Assembly (NCBI RefSeq): GCF_030068475.1
Contig: NZ_JAQOSP010000066.1
Coordinates: 1-64,000, forward strand
DNA: 64,000 nt
Origin: Roseofilum acuticapitatum BLCC-M154
Lineage (GTDB): Bacteria; Cyanobacteriota; Cyanobacteriia; Cyanobacteriales; Desertifilaceae
Direction of reading: 5' to 3'
The position numbers and the translations under genes were made by a program. The first letter of the stretch is position 1. Each line of letters starts with the position of its first letter. A model generated the notes under the pieces. That model saw nothing but the letters and a program-made list of their open reading frames with translations, searched no databases and was not told the origin of the DNA. Shown here one piece after another: positions 25,117-33,471 of the stretch.

Positions 25117-26799
25117 ATTATCGATTCTCCTGTCTCTACTATCCAATCTTTACCGCCAGATGTGGTACATCGGATCGCTGCGGGTGAGGTGATTGACTCG
25201 ATCGCCGCCGTGGTTCGAGAATTAGTGGAAAATGCCCTCGATGCGGGGGCGACACGCTTGGAAATTGAGATTTGGCCACAACACTGGCGGGTGAGAGTGG
25301 CGGATAATGGTCAAGGTATGAATCGAGAAGATCTCATTCAAGCGGCAAGATCCCATACTACCAGTAAAATTCATACCATCACTGACCTCGATCGCATTAC
25401 CAGTTTAGGCTTTCGCGGTGAAGCGCTCCATAGTTTAGCCCAACTTTCCCAACTGGAAATTTGGAGTCGGGGCAGTGCAGGGGAAGGATGGCGCGTTCAG
25501 TATAACGCCTTGGGGGAACCGGATCTCATTGATGCCGTGGCGATCGCCCCTGGTACAATCGTAGAAGTTTCCCATCTGTTTGAAACTTGGGCATTGCGTC
25601 GCCAAGGGTTTCCCTCTCCTCCCCAACAACTGCGAGCCATTCAAACCCTGATTCAAAATATTGCCCTCTGTCATCCCCATATTTCCTGGAAAGTCAGCCA
25701 AGAGAGTCAACCCTGGTTTACCATCAGCCCAGGGAAAAATGCCCAATCAATTTTGCCCCAACTGCTCCGGGATGTAAAAGTGAATGATCTGTGTTTTCAG
25801 CAACTTGAGTTAGGGCAAGAGGGGTTTAATCCAGAATTAGATAGTTTAGAATTGGTCTTAGGCTTACCCGATCGCTGTCATCGGGGTAAACCCGATTGGG
25901 TTAAAATTGCTGTTAATGGGCGTTTGGTGCAATGTCCCGAACTGGAAAATACGGCGATCGCCGCCATGAGTCGCACTGTCCCCAACAAGCGCTACCCCGT
26001 CTGTTTCCTCCATTTGCACCTATCCTGCGATCGCATCGACTGGAACCGTCACCCCGCTAAATCTCAAATCTATCTCCATCCCCTCAAACCCTTGCAAGAA
26101 TCCGTACAAGCGATAATTTATGATTCCCTAAAACTCAGTGATATTACTCTCACCCAAGCCGTCCATCAACAGCGAGTCGGGCAACTGCTCAGAGCCTCCG
26201 AAAAGTCCGGTTCCTATCAAGTCGCGCCCAAAACCAACGCCCCCACGCCCTTAGCCCTCAAAGCAGTCGCTCAAATTCGCCAAACTTACATCGTCGCCGA
26301 GCATCCAGGAGGACTCTGGTTAGTCGAGCAACACATTGCCCATGAGCGTATTTTATACGAGCAATTGTGCGATCGCTGGCAGTTAGTCCCCCTCGACCCC
26401 CCCATCATCCTCAACCACCTCACCCCCAAACACATCGAACAACTCACCCGTATCGGTTTAGATGTAGACCCCTTTGGCGAAGGTCTCCACGCCATCCGCA
26501 ATGCTCCCCAACTGCTCCAACAACGGGACGATTGCGCCGAAGCTCTGCGGGAACTCGCCGCCGGAGGAGACCTAGAAACCGCTCAAGTTGCCACAGCCTG
26601 CCGCAGTGCCATCCGCAACGGTACACCCCTGACATTACCCGAAATGCAAGACATCCTAGATCAGTGGCAAAGAACCCGCAACCCCCACACCTGCCCCCAT
26701 GGTCGCCCCATATACCTGTCTCTAGAAGAAACCTCCCTCGCCCGATTTTTCCGCCGTCATTGGGTGATTGGTAAAAGTCACGGCATTCAAGAGCGCTAG
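25117..26799 (+). CDS. mutL: DNA mismatch repair protein MutL, start codon unclear
   Basis: MutL couples mismatch recognition by MutS to strand cutting. The GHKL ATPase motifs are intact (ELVENALDAGA, DNGQGM, GFRGEALHSLAQL). The C-terminal endonuclease region has EQHIAHERILYE (family DQHAxxE, so Asp to Glu and Ala to Ile) plus CRSAIRNG and CPHGRP zinc-site motifs. The first GTG in frame (25162) gives MVHRIAAGEV and lacks the conserved leading IQSLPPDV stretch. That stretch is encoded upstream in frame, bounded by TGA at 25111, without any ATG, GTG or TTG. ATT 25117 or ATC 25120 would restore it (560 residues). Confidence 0.9.
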   Translation: MIDSPVSTIQSLPPDVVHRIAAGEVIDSIAAVVRELVENALDAGATRLEIEIWPQHWRVRVADNGQGMNREDLIQAARSHTTSKIHTITDLDRITSLGFRGEALHSLAQLSQLEIWSRGSAGEGWRVQYNALGEPDLIDAVAIAPGTIVEVSHLFETWALRRQGFPSPPQQLRAIQTLIQNIALCHPHISWKVSQESQPWFTISPGKNAQSILPQLLRDVKVNDLCFQQLELGQEGFNPELDSLELVLGLPDRCHRGKPDWVKIAVNGRLVQCPELENTAIAAMSRTVPNKRYPVCFLHLHLSCDRIDWNRHPAKSQIYLHPLKPLQESVQAIIYDSLKLSDITLTQAVHQQRVGQLLRASEKSGSYQVAPKTNAPTPLALKAVAQIRQTYIVAEHPGGLWLVEQHIAHERILYEQLCDRWQLVPLDPPIILNHLTPKHIEQLTRIGLDVDPFGEGLHAIRNAPQLLQQRDDCAEALRELAAGGDLETAQVATACRSAIRNGTPLTLPEMQDILDQWQRTRNPHTCPHGRPIYLSLEETSLARFFRRHWVIGKSHGIQER

Positions 26800-26845
26800 G
26801 AATTCAAGAACGGAAACTATATCAAACACCAAAACTACAAGCAAA

Positions 26846-26985
26846 TTATCCGTCATATGACGTACACTCGAATTCCCCATGATGCTCTTGAACAATAATT
26901 TGATACGCACTCGTCAGACCCAATCCAGTTCCTTGACCAATAGGTTTAGTGCTGAAAAAAGGATCAAAAATCTTACCCCTAATAA
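26846..26985 (-). pseudogene. histidine kinase C-terminal relic
   Basis: On the minus strand one frame reads [17 protein letters not shown] followed by [20 protein letters not shown], the G1/G2 boxes of a histidine-kinase ATPase domain, ending at a stop (26848-26846). Upstream the frame soon meets TGA and shows no kinase sequence, so only about 47 codons survive. The rest of the kinase has been deleted; the relic sits between mutL and the XRE gene. Confidence 0.8.
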
Positions 26986-27019
26986 AAGCACCAAATAGAA
27001 TAAAAATATTGACGTTATT

Positions 27020-27496
27020 TCAACTCTTCATTGATTGAATTACTTGGATTTCGTCTAAATCTACTTGCATGATGGCCTGTTGTAGAGAAACGCCTAAAAC
27101 TGTCGCTACTTCTACAATTTCCATAAAGCTGCATTCCCGGTAATGGCTATCCTCATTGTCATAAATTCGTTCTGGTTCAATGTTTAAAAGGCTGGCGAGT
27201 TCTTCCTGAGTTAATTGGGCAGCAATTCGGGCTTTGATTAGAACATCGGGAAGTTTGGTTAAACTCTCCACAGTTACCTGAATGGGTTGATGAGGGTGAG
27301 CATAGGTTAAGCTTTCGTATTCAGCAATTTCTGATTGCAGTTGTTCTACTTGATAGTGTAATGCTTCTTGATTCAGTTGCCACTTTTGTGGGTTATGCAT
27401 TTTAAGCTCGGTTGAGCATTCCAAATCAGCAATAGATTTTTGTAATTTGTCAATCCATTCTTGAGTGATTTCATACTCTTGTTGGTTTTTAATCAT
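27020..27496 (-). CDS. XRE-family helix-turn-helix antitoxin-like protein
   Basis: 158 residues from ATG 27496. The N-terminal half is a coiled-coil-like helical region (KLQKSIADLECS, then EALHYQVEQLQSEIAEYE). The C-terminal half is a Cro/C1 helix-turn-helix (ARIAAQLTQEELASLLNIEPERIYDNEDSHY). I chose ATG 27496 because it overlaps the upstream stop (ATGA, 27493-27496), showing coupling to the DUF6932-like gene. The arrangement fits a toxin followed by a DNA-binding antitoxin. Confidence 0.75.
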   Translation of the reverse strand: MIKNQQEYEITQEWIDKLQKSIADLECSTELKMHNPQKWQLNQEALHYQVEQLQSEIAEYESLTYAHPHQPIQVTVESLTKLPDVLIKARIAAQLTQEELASLLNIEPERIYDNEDSHYRECSFMEIVEVATVLGVSLQQAIMQVDLDEIQVIQSMKS

Positions 27497-27939
27497 GGCT
27501 CCCACCTCATTAAGTCAATAGCAATAATGCCTTTGGCATTACCTTGTCTATCCTGTTGAAAAAAATCTAAAGAGCTATTGCCATAGTTTCCTACGGGTTG
27601 GCTACAGGGAAATAGTTCACCTTTATATTTTGCTTTTTGGGCATTGCGGTCATAAAAATTCAGTAACTGAGGGGCATTCGCTCTCAGATCATCGATATTT
27701 AAAGTTTCTAGGTCGTAACAAGCATCAAAATCACCGGGTTGAGGTTCGTTGGTAACAAAACTGCCGTTAATATAAATGGTTCGGCATCCAGCAGCTTTAA
27801 GTTCACCCATGGCTAACTCTAATCCTTGAATCATACGAGATCTAAGAAAGTTAGTCCCAAACCTCTGTTTAAATTCTTCCCATTCGCAAACATATACACC
27901 AGGAGGCAGATTACCATTATGGTCAAATTTAGGAATCAT
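27493..27939 (-). CDS. DUF6932-like nucleotidyltransferase-fold protein
   Basis: 148 residues. The stretch TIYINGSFVTNEPQPGDFDACYD at about residues 55-77 resembles the GSxxT...DxD active site of minimal nucleotidyltransferases. The N-terminus PKFDHNGNLPPGVYVCEWEEF is typical of the DUF6932 group. Paired by a 4-bp overlap with an XRE protein, it could be the toxin of a toxin-antitoxin pair acting by nucleotide transfer; that role is inference. Confidence 0.65.
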   Translation of the reverse strand: MIPKFDHNGNLPPGVYVCEWEEFKQRFGTNFLRSRMIQGLELAMGELKAAGCRTIYINGSFVTNEPQPGDFDACYDLETLNIDDLRANAPQLLNFYDRNAQKAKYKGELFPCSQPVGNYGNSSLDFFQQDRQGNAKGIIAIDLMRWEP

Positions 27940-27978
27940 TTGGATTCTGGGGAAGCTAACAAGAAGACAGCCGAGTAG

Positions 27979-28035
27979 GTAGGGTGGGCAGGAGAGGGTT
28001 ATGCCATTTCTCCTGCCATATCCTGCCCACCCTAC
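27979..28035. repeat. GTAGGGTGGGCAGGA inverted repeat before chlG 3' end
   Basis: GTAGGGTGGGCAGGA (27979-27993) and TCCTGCCCACCCTAC (28021-28035) form a 15-bp perfect inverted repeat around a 27-bp centre. It is the same family as 22345-22406. It may act as a transcript end for chlG, whose stop is 15 bp away. Confidence 0.85.
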
Positions 28036-28049
28036 GATGTAGTTGCTGA

Positions 28050-29051
28050 TTATATGCCTGCGTGACCTAAAGCCATGGCAGTAACAAGCATTCCCAGAAC
28101 CAGGAACGGTTGAGCGCTGGCTTGGTATTTGACATCATTTTCCAAGGGATTCCGCAGGAAATACATATCTTGGAACGTGATTTGGGGAATCACGAATAGG
28201 AGCAGAATGGTGGCATAGAAATTTTCGTGAATGCTGATGAGATAGGCGGCAACTCCGGCTTGGAAAATATCAATCATCAGCACACAAATCCAGGCTGCTT
28301 TGCCAATGCCGAACATGACGGGAAGGGATTTTAAGCCTAGCTTGGTATCTCCTTCCACGCTCTTGAAGTCGTTAACGATCGCAATCCCCAATCCCGAAAG
28401 GCTGTAAAATAGGGTCAAAATGGCGATCGTCCAATTCATTTGCCCAAACAGAGCATGACCCGCCCACCAGGGAAAAGCGATATAACTTGCACCCAAGGCA
28501 TAGTTACCGAGCCAACCATTTTGCTTCAGTTTCAGGGGGGGAGCCGAATAGATATAAGAAATATAGCTGCCAAAAACAGCAATCATGGTGATGACCTTTA
28601 CCTCATGGCCCGCCCAAACATCTAAGCCATAGGCCAAGGCTATCCCGGCTAAGAGTAAGACCCAAATCTGGGCTTCTACCTGGTTGGTAGAAATCGCTCC
28701 AGAGGGAATAGGTCGATAGGGTTCATTAATGGCATCAATTTCCGCGTCGTAATAATCATTCATCGTTTGGGTATACCCCACCATCAAGGGCCCCGACAGC
28801 AGCATACAAGCGGCTGCCATCAACACATTCTCGACACTCCAGGTAAAGCCTCCAGAAGAAACCGCCCCACAGAGAACCCCCCAAATCAGAGGAATCCAAG
28901 TAATGGGTTTCATCAACTGAAGGCGAATCTTCCAAATATTGGTTTCTTTAGTATCTGCACCCTTCATGCCCAACATTTGTCGGGTTTGGGCGCTGCTACC
29001 CCGTCGCCGTCGGGACGAAGTGGGATTGGCTGCGGTATCGTCGTTGCTCAT
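28050..29051 (-). CDS. chlG: chlorophyll a synthase
   Basis: 333 residues. ChlG attaches the phytyl or geranylgeranyl tail to chlorophyllide a in the thylakoid membrane. The UbiA-family prenyl-diphosphate motif is TQTMNDYYDAEIDAINEPYRPIPSG at about residues 92-116. The second Asp-rich site is GIAIVNDFKSVEGDTKLG, and eight to nine hydrophobic segments are present. The Arg-rich N-terminus (SSRRRRGSSAQTRQMLG) is usual. The ArsA-like ATPase gene lies 42 bp upstream on the same strand and is likely cotranscribed. Confidence 0.96.
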   Translation of the reverse strand: MSNDDTAANPTSSRRRRGSSAQTRQMLGMKGADTKETNIWKIRLQLMKPITWIPLIWGVLCGAVSSGGFTWSVENVLMAAACMLLSGPLMVGYTQTMNDYYDAEIDAINEPYRPIPSGAISTNQVEAQIWVLLLAGIALAYGLDVWAGHEVKVITMIAVFGSYISYIYSAPPLKLKQNGWLGNYALGASYIAFPWWAGHALFGQMNWTIAILTLFYSLSGLGIAIVNDFKSVEGDTKLGLKSLPVMFGIGKAAWICVLMIDIFQAGVAAYLISIHENFYATILLLFVIPQITFQDMYFLRNPLENDVKYQASAQPFLVLGMLVTAMALGHAGI

Positions 29052-29093
29052 AGATCCAAATATCCTACTCTCCTAAACTTCCCATAGTAATGA

Positions 29094-30260
29094 TTAAAAT
29101 GAAATCCTTAAATACCGGTCTTGGAACTTAGCGCCCTTGACCGGTTGACCACTCAAGGCAGGAGGCAACAAGATATTGCGCCGTTGGTCACCGGCTTCAA
29201 TGGTGATTTCTGGCCCATACTGGGTGAGTTTAACTTGTTTCTTATCAAATCCCGGTAAAAACAAACTCACAGTCTTCTGAGCCACATCAATGCTAATGGC
29301 TTTGGGGGCCTGGGAGGCTTCCGTAAAGTCCGGTAGAGCATTTTGCAGGACTTGCCAATTTTTACTTTTCTCAAAGGGGACAATACTGATTTTCAAAGGC
29401 TCAAATTGGGCTGTAGCGGTACTCACGTCCATCGCCTCATGGTCGAAGGTATCGTACAATTCTTCAAAGCTATTGGCCGTTGCTGCTGCTTGGGTATCTT
29501 GAAGCACGGATTTATTCAAAATTACGCCTCCCACAGTCACCCCCACTTGTTGGGCACTGCCCCATAAATCCATGGCTTTAGCCAGGGCTGTTTTATCCCC
29601 TGTGGTCACCAAATAGGCTGCTACTCGATGGGGATCGTTCACTGCGGCTTTGCCCTCATCCAGGCTTGAATTGGCTTCTTGAGTGGGTGCGGCAAAATTA
29701 TCTTTAGACAGGTCTACATTCAAAATGGCGCTGCTAATGGGGCCCAAAAAGGGCGATAAAGCCTGACCTACATCAGAGTTTACGATCACATCTCGGAAAC
29801 GACGGATATACCAGCTCATAATTTCCGGCGTTCCCAACATTCGCAGGGTTTCGCGATCGCCATCTCCATCATAAACAATTACATCATATTTTCCACTCTG
29901 GTCGTAATCTCGCAGAGCATACAGAGCCAGCGCTCCATCCATTCCCGGCAATAATCCTAGCTCTTGACCAAAGACTTCCTTAAAAAACGGCTTCTGTAAA
30001 TATCGCGCTTCCAGCTTCTTCACATCTTCCCAACTGCGCTCTAATAAGGCAGCACTCCGGAGGTTAACGGCCTCCAGATTCGGTTCAATGGCCCCTGGAG
30101 TTCCCTCCACTGGCCCCAACATCAATCCAATCACCCCAGGCGGTTCAGAGAGGGCTAACAGCACCCGTTTTCCCGCACTGGCCATTTGTTTCGCCGTGGC
30201 AATGGCTAGGGTTGTTTTACCCGTGCCACCCTTACCCAAAAATGTCAGAATCAGAGCCAT
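29094..30260 (-). CDS. Get3/ArsA-family ATPase with Hsp20-like C-terminus
   Basis: 388 residues. The deviant Walker A GKGGTGKTTLA is at residues 9-19, and VIVYDGDGDRETLRML fills the switch region. The C-terminal 80 residues (ISIDVAQKTVSLFLPGFDKKQVKLTQYG to YLRISF) form a small alpha-crystallin-like domain, common in photosynthetic-organism ArsA homologues. Get3 relatives deliver tail-anchored membrane proteins; arsenite transport is unlikely without an ArsB partner. Its position just upstream of chlG suggests a role tied to thylakoid membrane proteins, which is inference. Confidence 0.85.
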   Translation of the reverse strand: MALILTFLGKGGTGKTTLAIATAKQMASAGKRVLLALSEPPGVIGLMLGPVEGTPGAIEPNLEAVNLRSAALLERSWEDVKKLEARYLQKPFFKEVFGQELGLLPGMDGALALYALRDYDQSGKYDVIVYDGDGDRETLRMLGTPEIMSWYIRRFRDVIVNSDVGQALSPFLGPISSAILNVDLSKDNFAAPTQEANSSLDEGKAAVNDPHRVAAYLVTTGDKTALAKAMDLWGSAQQVGVTVGGVILNKSVLQDTQAAATANSFEELYDTFDHEAMDVSTATAQFEPLKISIVPFEKSKNWQVLQNALPDFTEASQAPKAISIDVAQKTVSLFLPGFDKKQVKLTQYGPEITIEAGDQRRNILLPPALSGQPVKGAKFQDRYLRISF

Positions 30261-30317
30261 GTCTGTTAATTATTCACAATCACGCTGTTGTCCCAGTTTA
30301 GCGCTTTCATGGGTTCT

Positions 30318-30348
30318 CAGTGACCAAGGGTCAAGCCAATGGTCACTG
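30318..30348. terminator. hairpin between petP and the ArsA-like gene
   Basis: CAGTGACCA (30318-30326) pairs with TGGTCACTG (30340-30348) around a 13-base loop. On the plus strand it is followed by TTTATAAT, but both flanking genes are on the minus strand, where no T run follows. It may still end or protect the petP transcript. Confidence 0.35.
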
Positions 30349-30369
30349 TTTATAATCGATTGAGGGGTC

Positions 30370-30567
30370 TTAAACCGCGATTAGCTCTTCTTCAAAGAAC
30401 CAAGTGGAAAATTGACCACTAAACTCAACCACAAAACCGACACCCGAACCATCGACCATTTTATAGCCGGTGATTGTCCCTACAGGATTCTGCTTGATTT
30501 TATCTACCAGATTGGCAGGGATGCGATCGATTAAACCCTTTACTTTTACCTTCTGACCAATATCCAT
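30370..30567 (-). CDS. petP: cytochrome b6f complex subunit PetP (DUF2862)
   Basis: 65 residues with an SH3-like fold: MDIGQKVKVKGLIDRIP, VGTITGYKMVDGSGVGFVVEFSG and TWFFEEELIAV. This is the cyanobacterial and red-algal PetP, a small peripheral stromal-side subunit of cytochrome b6f linked to electron-transport tuning. Length matches the family. It is transcribed toward the ArsA-like/chlG pair, with a 109-bp gap that contains a hairpin. Confidence 0.85.
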   Translation of the reverse strand: MDIGQKVKVKGLIDRIPANLVDKIKQNPVGTITGYKMVDGSGVGFVVEFSGQFSTWFFEEELIAV

Positions 30568-30759
30568 TTATTCCATCTATATATTGATGTTCTCCAATTC
30601 CACAGTTTATAGCAATCGGGGATCGTTAGCCGAATCTTTCCCGTTCAACTCTTGGGTGAGTGATGGGCAGTTGACAGCCCAGCATTGATAGGGGAAAGTT
30701 AATAGTTGACAAACCAGGCTCCTTAAGCATCTCTGCATAGCCTCTTACCAGAATTGATT

Positions 30760-31317
30760 ATGTTCATTGAAAATTGGCCAGAAATCTTGCTAATCTTTAC
30801 CATGAGATTAGGGGATGTTACCCTGGGAACCCTAAGAATTAGTATGCTGGTTCGGGGATATCGCTTCGTCGCAGCCGTCTTGAGTTTCCTAGAATCTCTG
30901 CTCTGGCTGATTGCTACGGCCCAAGTCTTGACCAGTCTCAGTAATCCCAGTCAGTTTGTTGCTTTTGCCGGTGGCTATGCCATGGGGACATTTGTGGGTT
31001 CAACGATTGAACAATGGTTAGCCCTGGGTGAAAATCTCTTACGGGTGATTGCTCCGACGGATTCCCCTCCAGTGGCTGACTCATTACGCAACCTTGGCTT
31101 AGAAGTTACGGTTCTTAATGCCCAGGGACACCAAGGAGGGGTGCGGATTTCGTTCTGCGTGATTCCAGCCCGTAAGCGGGAGTTAGTGTTAAAAACGGTG
31201 GAAGCGGTTAATCCAGAGGCTCTCACGACGATTGAGAAGATTACCACAGCCGATTTACAGCGCTATAGCCTCCCGAAAAATTTTTCCGGTTGGTTCTCCC
31301 GGTTAAAACAGCGTTAA
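30760..31317 (+). CDS. UPF0316/DUF2179-family membrane protein
   Basis: 185 residues from ATG 30760 (a TTG two codons upstream is possible). Three hydrophobic segments occupy the N-terminal 110 residues, with the conserved RLGDVTLGTLRISMLVRGYR and FAGGYAMGTFVGSTIEQWLALGE motifs of this family. A soluble DUF2179 domain follows (VRISFCVIPARKRELVLKTVEAVNPEALTTIE). Its function is not established. The 3' end overlaps the convergent sqr gene by 4 bp. Confidence 0.82.
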   Translation: MFIENWPEILLIFTMRLGDVTLGTLRISMLVRGYRFVAAVLSFLESLLWLIATAQVLTSLSNPSQFVAFAGGYAMGTFVGSTIEQWLALGENLLRVIAPTDSPPVADSLRNLGLEVTVLNAQGHQGGVRISFCVIPARKRELVLKTVEAVNPEALTTIEKITTADLQRYSLPKNFSGWFSRLKQR

Positions 31318-32600
31318 ACGGGTTTGTAGGTATAGGGTTTAGCGATGTTGACTTGGAATAAGATCCGCAGGCCTAAGCGTTCAAACCAGGGCATTCCTAA
31401 ACCCCATCTCATTTTCACCATGAAGTAATATTCGAGCATTTCTTTACCCAAAACGACCCAACGGCCTTTGAGGGCATAGGAATTTTGACGCTCTCCTAAA
31501 GTGGGGTCGGGGAGTACGGGAATGGCGACATAAACGATGCCTGTGTCTCCAAATTCGGCTAAACAAACCGATTCGAGGGTGGGACGCTGGAAGGGGCCAG
31601 AAATGGCTCCACTGGCCACAGCAATATTATGGGCTACGGCGACGGCCATGGCTTCGGTCATGGCTCCACTTTTGGGTAGACCGATGGGAATTGCGGTTTT
31701 ATCGGGTTGGTCGAGTGCAACGGCTACTCCTAGAGCGTAGACGGAGGGAAAGTCCCGATGCTGATAGGTGGGGTTTACGGGAATGAAGCCTTTGGCGTTG
31801 GCAATGGCTGGCAGGTTTTGCAGGAATTTGGCTCCCCGGAAGGCGGGTAAGATCATGGAGTAGCTGAAGGGGAGTTTTTCGCCGGTTTTGAGGGTAACGG
31901 TGTCTGGGCTGATGTGGGTAATTTCTGCATTGACGATGGTTTGGATGCCTCGTTCTTCGAGGAGTTCGGTGGTGTATTTTTGGGAGTTTTTGACATCGCT
32001 TACGCCGAGGTGGCCGATGTAGGGTTCTGGGGTGACATAGGTGAGGGTGGCTCGATCTCGTAATCCTCGACGGCGTAATTCCCAGTCTGCCATGAGCAGG
32101 AATTCGTAGGCGGGGCCAAAACAGCCGGCTCCGGGGGCGGCTCCGACGACGAGGGGGCCGGGGTTTTCGAGGTATTTTAACCAGGCTTCCCGCGCATGAA
32201 TGGCGTGATCGGCGGTACAGACGGATTGGGTGTAGCCGCCATGGGGGCCGAGTCCGGGGATGGCATCAAAGGCGAAGGAGGCTCCGGTGGCGATCGCTAC
32301 ATAATCATAATCAACGGTCTGTCCCCCTTCTACGGTAATGGTTTGGGTATGGGGGTTGAGATCGGTGACTTTTTGGCTAATCCAGTCAATTCCCAAGCGC
32401 TTGGTGTGGGGTTCGAGGTCGATCTGTAGGGAGTCGAGGGAGGCCATGTCTAGGGCGACTCGGATTAATCCAGGGATGAAGGTGAAGTGGGAGTGATCGC
32501 TAATGAGGGTGATGCGATCGCTCTTAGGCAGTAGGCTGCGTAATTCATGTACGGCTGGTAATCCGCCTAAACCGGCTCCAATTACTACAACGTTTGTCAT
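31314..32600 (-). CDS. sqr: sulfide:quinone oxidoreductase
   Basis: 428-residue FAD flavoprotein that oxidises sulfide and passes electrons to quinone. FAD site VVIGAGLGGLPAV at residues 5-17. The three redox cysteines of classical SQR are present: Cys128 in SVCTADHA, Cys160 in GAGCFGPAYEF and Cys346 in ESVCLAEFGDTG. This separates it from type 2 NADH dehydrogenases. The C-terminus has the amphipathic, membrane-binding composition usual for the family. It is transcribed divergently from a DUF302/SBF pair through a shared 326-bp regulatory region. The gene implies growth with sulfide present or sulfide detoxification. Confidence 0.9.
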   Translation of the reverse strand: MTNVVVIGAGLGGLPAVHELRSLLPKSDRITLISDHSHFTFIPGLIRVALDMASLDSLQIDLEPHTKRLGIDWISQKVTDLNPHTQTITVEGGQTVDYDYVAIATGASFAFDAIPGLGPHGGYTQSVCTADHAIHAREAWLKYLENPGPLVVGAAPGAGCFGPAYEFLLMADWELRRRGLRDRATLTYVTPEPYIGHLGVSDVKNSQKYTTELLEERGIQTIVNAEITHISPDTVTLKTGEKLPFSYSMILPAFRGAKFLQNLPAIANAKGFIPVNPTYQHRDFPSVYALGVAVALDQPDKTAIPIGLPKSGAMTEAMAVAVAHNIAVASGAISGPFQRPTLESVCLAEFGDTGIVYVAIPVLPDPTLGERQNSYALKGRWVVLGKEMLEYYFMVKMRWGLGMPWFERLGLRILFQVNIAKPYTYKPV

Positions 32601-32684
32601 TCTTTTTTCTCCAAAGTGTGCTTGTGTACCGATCGCTCACCTAACGAGAGGCGATCTCAATCCGAAATTTTGTCTATTAATATA

Positions 32685-32713
32685 ACTATATAGTAATTCA
32701 ATCAGAATGACAA
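32685..32713 (-). promoter_or_regulatory. sqr promoter with palindromic operator over the -10 box
   Basis: Minus strand TTGTCA (32713-32708), 17 bp, TATAGT (32690-32685). The -10 box is half of the perfect palindrome ACTATATAGT (32685-32694), which extends imperfectly on both sides. ATTC-N5-GAAT (32696-32708) lies in the spacer. A repressor bound there would block RNA polymerase; an ArsR-type sulfide sensor is a reasonable guess, but none is encoded in the window. Confidence 0.6.
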
Positions 32714-32820
32714 ACTTTTCTAATAATCACTTGCTTATACTGACTAGCGATCTTGAGTTATCCCCTCCGAAAAGCCGCTAAACTCTTTTTTAGAGAGACT
32801 TAAAGTAGACCAAAAATCTT

Positions 32821-32866
32821 GTGTTCCTCAAAAACACTTGACAACCAAATAGCTATGTTTTATTGT
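32821..32866 (+). promoter_or_regulatory. promoter for the DUF302-SBF genes
   Basis: TTGACA (32838-32843), 17 bp, TATTGT (32861-32866), pointing to the DUF302 gene. An inverted repeat GTGTT-N7-AACAC (32821-32837) abuts the -35 box and may be a regulator site. Confidence 0.55.
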
Positions 32867-32926
32867 TAAAACAACAGGGGCAACCGAGCCAACCGCCCTG
32901 ACTACTGAAACAGAAGATGGAAGACC

Positions 32927-33331
32927 ATGAATTATCACTTTAGTATTGTCTTAAATACGACCATGGAAGGGGCGATCGCCCAAGTTACCGATGCACTGAA
33001 ACAGGAAGGGTTTGGTATTTTGACCGAAATCAATGTACAAAATTCCTTCGCCAAACATGGTATCGATTTTCATGCCTATCGCATTCTCGGTGCGTGTCAT
33101 CCCCAGCTTGCCCATCGTGCCCTACAAGCGGATGACAAAGCAGGAACCCTCTTTCCTTGTAATGTCGTGGTGCAAGAGAGGGGAGAAGGGGTGGTTGAAG
33201 TCTCTGCGGTAAACCCCTTGGGAATGCTCAAAGCGGTTGAACATCCAGATGTGCAAGCCATGGCAGCAGATGCGAGTCAGAAAATGCAAGCAGTCATTGA
33301 CCATCTGAAAGAACCTGCCTTAACCGCATAG
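32927..33331 (+). CDS. DUF302 domain protein
   Basis: 134 residues. The DUF302 domain is recognisable from GAIAQVTDALKQEGFGILTEINVQ, the conserved YRILGACHPQLAHRAL with a single Cys, and LFPCNVVVQERGEGVVEVSAVNP. No secretion signal is present, so it is cytoplasmic. DUF302 proteins often sit next to sulfide, thiol or metal stress genes, and this one is divergent from sqr and upstream of a transporter gene. A role in handling reactive sulfur is inferred from neighbours only. GGAAG lies 6 bp before the ATG. Confidence 0.85.
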   Translation: MNYHFSIVLNTTMEGAIAQVTDALKQEGFGILTEINVQNSFAKHGIDFHAYRILGACHPQLAHRALQADDKAGTLFPCNVVVQERGEGVVEVSAVNPLGMLKAVEHPDVQAMAADASQKMQAVIDHLKEPALTA

Positions 33332-33399
33332 TATTTCAACTTGCACAGTCAGAACCACCCAGCTCTCTAATGCTAATCTTTCCTCCAATTTAGGTCACC

Positions 33400-33434
33400 C
33401 TCTCCCCAATTCATCAGAGCGTAATTGGGGAGAG
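33400..33434 (+). terminator. intrinsic terminator between DUF302 and SBF genes
   Basis: CTCTCCCCAATT and AATTGGGGAGAG form a 12-bp perfect stem with an 11-base loop, followed by TTCTTGTT. It would end or attenuate transcription after DUF302, leaving reduced read-through into the transporter gene. Confidence 0.65.
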
Positions 33435-33471
33435 TTCTTGTTACATTACTCTAATCTTGATTGAATCAATT

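Noticed and set aside
26367-26774. 135-codon plus-strand ORF inside mutL
   Set aside because: It is a Pro/Arg/His-rich shadow of the mutL frame, and the mutL zinc-site motifs are intact there.
29094-30260. Arsenite efflux ATPase
   Set aside because: No ArsB or ArsR is present and the protein has an Hsp20-like C-terminus; a Get3-like role near chlG fits better.
31314-32600. Type 2 NADH dehydrogenase as identity of the flavoprotein
   Set aside because: The three SQR cysteines and the GCFGPAYEF context fit sulfide:quinone oxidoreductase.
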